A stretch of DNA of 64,000 nucleotides from Rhodocyclales bacterium GT-UBC. GTDB taxonomy: Bacteria > Pseudomonadota > Gammaproteobacteria > Burkholderiales > Rhodocyclaceae. A model generated the notes under the pieces. It was not told the origin of the DNA, did not search any database, and saw nothing but the letters and a program-made list of their open reading frames with translations. Numbering within the stretch: position 1 is the first letter of the stretch; each line of letters opens with the position of its first letter. The stretch lies in assembly GCA_003583745.1 (NCBI GenBank), contig QXPY01000010.1, positions 124,001 to 188,000 on the forward strand, read 5' to 3'. The translations under genes and the position numbers were made by a program. This document shows, piece after piece, positions 62,606-64,000 of the stretch.

Positions 62606-64000
62606 GTGGAATCCGAACTCATTCCCTATAACGCTTCCAGCGAAATTCCGGCCCGTGCCGCCTTGGTCCTCGCCCCGCACCCGGACGACGAAACCTTTGG
62701 CTGCGGCGGTGCGATTGCAGCCCATACCCAGCGTGGCGTACCGGTAAGTATCGTCGTGCTGACCGATGGCCGGGGGGGCGGCGAGGCGGACTGTCGCGAG
62801 TTGGAATCACGGCAGGCGGCCGCGCAGTTGGGGGCGGGCGAGCCGGAGTTCTGGGCCTTGCCGGACCGCGCTCTGGCCTATTCGGAAGCGCTGGTTCAAC
62901 GTCTGCTCGATCTGATCGCTGAACAGGCCATCGATCTGGTCTATGCCCCTTCCCCCTGGGAGGTTCATCCCGATCATCGGCAGACCTGTGCGCTTGCCAT
63001 GGAAGCGGTGCGCCGGGCGGGTTATCCCGTGCGCCTGGCGTTTTACGAAATCGGCATTCCCTTGCGTCCCAACCTCTTGCTCGATGTCACGCCCTATTGG
63101 CCGGCCAAGCAGGCGGCGATGGCCTGCTTTACCTCGCAGTTGGTCCGTCAGGACTATGTTCGTCATATTTCGGGGCTCAATGTTTTCCGGACCTACACGC
63201 TGCCGCCTTCGGTGCAGGCGGCGGAGGCCTACTGGCTGCTGACCGCCGGCGAACTGGTCGAGGGCGCCGTGGCGGCAAACCTGGCTGCGGTCTCGCCGGG
63301 GCGGATGGTCGATTCCGGGAAAATGGAAGAGCCGGCGTCGCCGCTTGTTTCCGTGCTGATTCGCAGCATGGATCGCCCGGATCTGGTTCGCGCCCTCGAT
63401 TCGGTTGCCTTGCAAACCTATCCGAATATCGAAATTGTCGTTGCCGCCGCCTGCACCGGGCACCGCCCCTTGCCCGAGCGCTGGGGGCCGTTCCCGCTGC
63501 GTTTGTGTACCACCGACGAAGCCTTGATGCGCAGTCGGGCGGCGAATCATGCCCTGCGCTCGGGGCGTGGCGAATACCTCCTTCTGCTCGACGATGATGA
63601 CTGGCTGATGCCGGATCACGTCGCCCGGCTGGCGCGCGTCTTGTCGGCGCAACCGCAGACCGCCGTCGCCTACACCGGTATTGCGCTGGTAGACGGGCAA
63701 AACCGGCCGCTCGGCCAGGTATTCGATTTGCCTTTCGATGCGACCCGACTGTTGGCTGGCAATTTGACCCCCATCCATGCAGTCCTGTTTCGCGCCAGCG
63801 TGCTCAAGCAGGGCGTTGCCTTCGACGAAAAACTCGATCGCTACGAGGATTGGGATTTCTGGATTCAGCTTGCCCGCCTTGGCCATTTCGCCCATTTGCC
63901 GGGCATCAGTGGCGTCTATCGGGTGCATGAAAGCTCAGGGGTTCATACCGATGCCGGAACCGAAAGCCAGTCGTCGCGCCTGATCCACGAAAAATGGCGG
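62606..64000 (+). CDS. PIG-L deacetylase fused to GT2 glycosyltransferase, cut by window end
   Basis: The frame runs open from a GTG at 62606 to the last base, 465 codons, so the 3' end is missing. Residues 20-220 form a PIG-L/LmbE deacetylase: LAPHPDDETFGCGG (zinc motif) and EVHPDHR. Residues 250 onward are a GT2 domain with LLLLDDDDWLMPDH (DxD) and YEDWDFWIQLARLG. Such fusions act in glycan assembly. The GTG has no clear ribosome site, so the start is uncertain. It follows the secretion operon's terminator. Confidence 0.8.
   Translation, partial: MESELIPYNASSEIPARAALVLAPHPDDETFGCGGAIAAHTQRGVPVSIVVLTDGRGGGEADCRELESRQAAAQLGAGEPEFWALPDRALAYSEALVQRLLDLIAEQAIDLVYAPSPWEVHPDHRQTCALAMEAVRRAGYPVRLAFYEIGIPLRPNLLLDVTPYWPAKQAAMACFTSQLVRQDYVRHISGLNVFRTYTLPPSVQAAEAYWLLTAGELVEGAVAANLAAVSPGRMVDSGKMEEPASPLVSVLIRSMDRPDLVRALDSVALQTYPNIEIVVAAACTGHRPLPERWGPFPLRLCTTDEALMRSRAANHALRSGRGEYLLLLDDDDWLMPDHVARLARVLSAQPQTAVAYTGIALVDGQNRPLGQVFDLPFDATRLLAGNLTPIHAVLFRASVLKQGVAFDEKLDRYEDWDFWIQLARLGHFAHLPGISGVYRVHESSGVHTDAGTESQSSRLIHEKWR

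Noticed and set aside
1-64000. CRISPR arrays, tRNA or rRNA genes
   Set aside because: No regularly spaced repeats or RNA gene signatures were seen on either strand.

Overview
The window looks like a betaproteobacterial chromosome, probably Rhodocyclales (Dechloromonas/Azonexus-like). This is inferred from the high-GC codon use, the aroQ-accB-accC-prmA-DUF3426 gene order, and the hydrogen-sensing, nickel and nitric-oxide gene sets. No database search was possible.

Left edge (1-1116): the 3' part of a hydrogen-sensing [NiFe] hydrogenase large subunit (hupV/hoxC type). It ends directly after the C-terminal Cys-x-x-Cys-x-x-His nickel motif. Its last codons coincide with a ~22 bp sequence found again at 28415 and 30513. 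I read these three copies as attachment sites of a composite integrative island. Module I (about 1.1-28.4 kb) starts with an outward-reading lambda-type integrase and excisionase. Module II (28.4-30.5 kb) carries only a PIN-like/ImmA-like gene pair.

Module I cargo, in order: a glycosyltransferase and a very large glycosyltransferase/kinase-like/glycosyltransferase fusion; an unrecognised convergent gene; a NERD/zinc-ribbon plus DUF4268 putative nuclease pair; a recombinase cassette (tyrosine recombinase, small gene, serine recombinase, KfrA-like coiled-coil protein); a complete type I restriction-modification operon in which hsdR-hsdM-[DUF1016 C-terminal fragment]-hsdS run into a GHKL-ATPase/nuclease gene; two small genes; an operon of three exported proteins of unknown function; XRE and XRE-ImmA regulators; and an AAA/STAND-like ATPase gene bracketed by 19-bp repeats.

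Backbone 30.6-43 kb: a CHASE-PAS-GGDEF-EAL protein; an apparent nitric-oxide/iron-sulfur operon (ccoG, HPP-CBS, DUF59, NnrS-like, hemerythrin) divergent from nsrR, with a perfect NsrR-type palindrome between them; an AAA+ ATPase; then nikR, a hupT/hoxJ-type histidine kinase, a NikR-type palindrome, a hoxN-type nickel permease, and a TonB-dependent receptor. The hydrogenase sensor at the left edge and the hupT/nikR/hoxN genes probably serve the same hydrogen and nickel physiology, now separated by the island.

Backbone 45-64 kb: maeB, mpl (convergent, sharing a terminator), a nucleotidyltransferase-like gene, aroQ, accBC, prmA, a DUF3426 protein, a PfkB kinase, an olsB-olsA-like ornithine-lipid pair, apaH, a short TnpB-like protein preceded by a 16-bp-arm palindrome, a type I secretion operon (ABC, HlyD-type, TolC-type), and a PIG-L deacetylase/glycosyltransferase fusion cut by the window end. 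I saw no tRNA, rRNA or CRISPR array.
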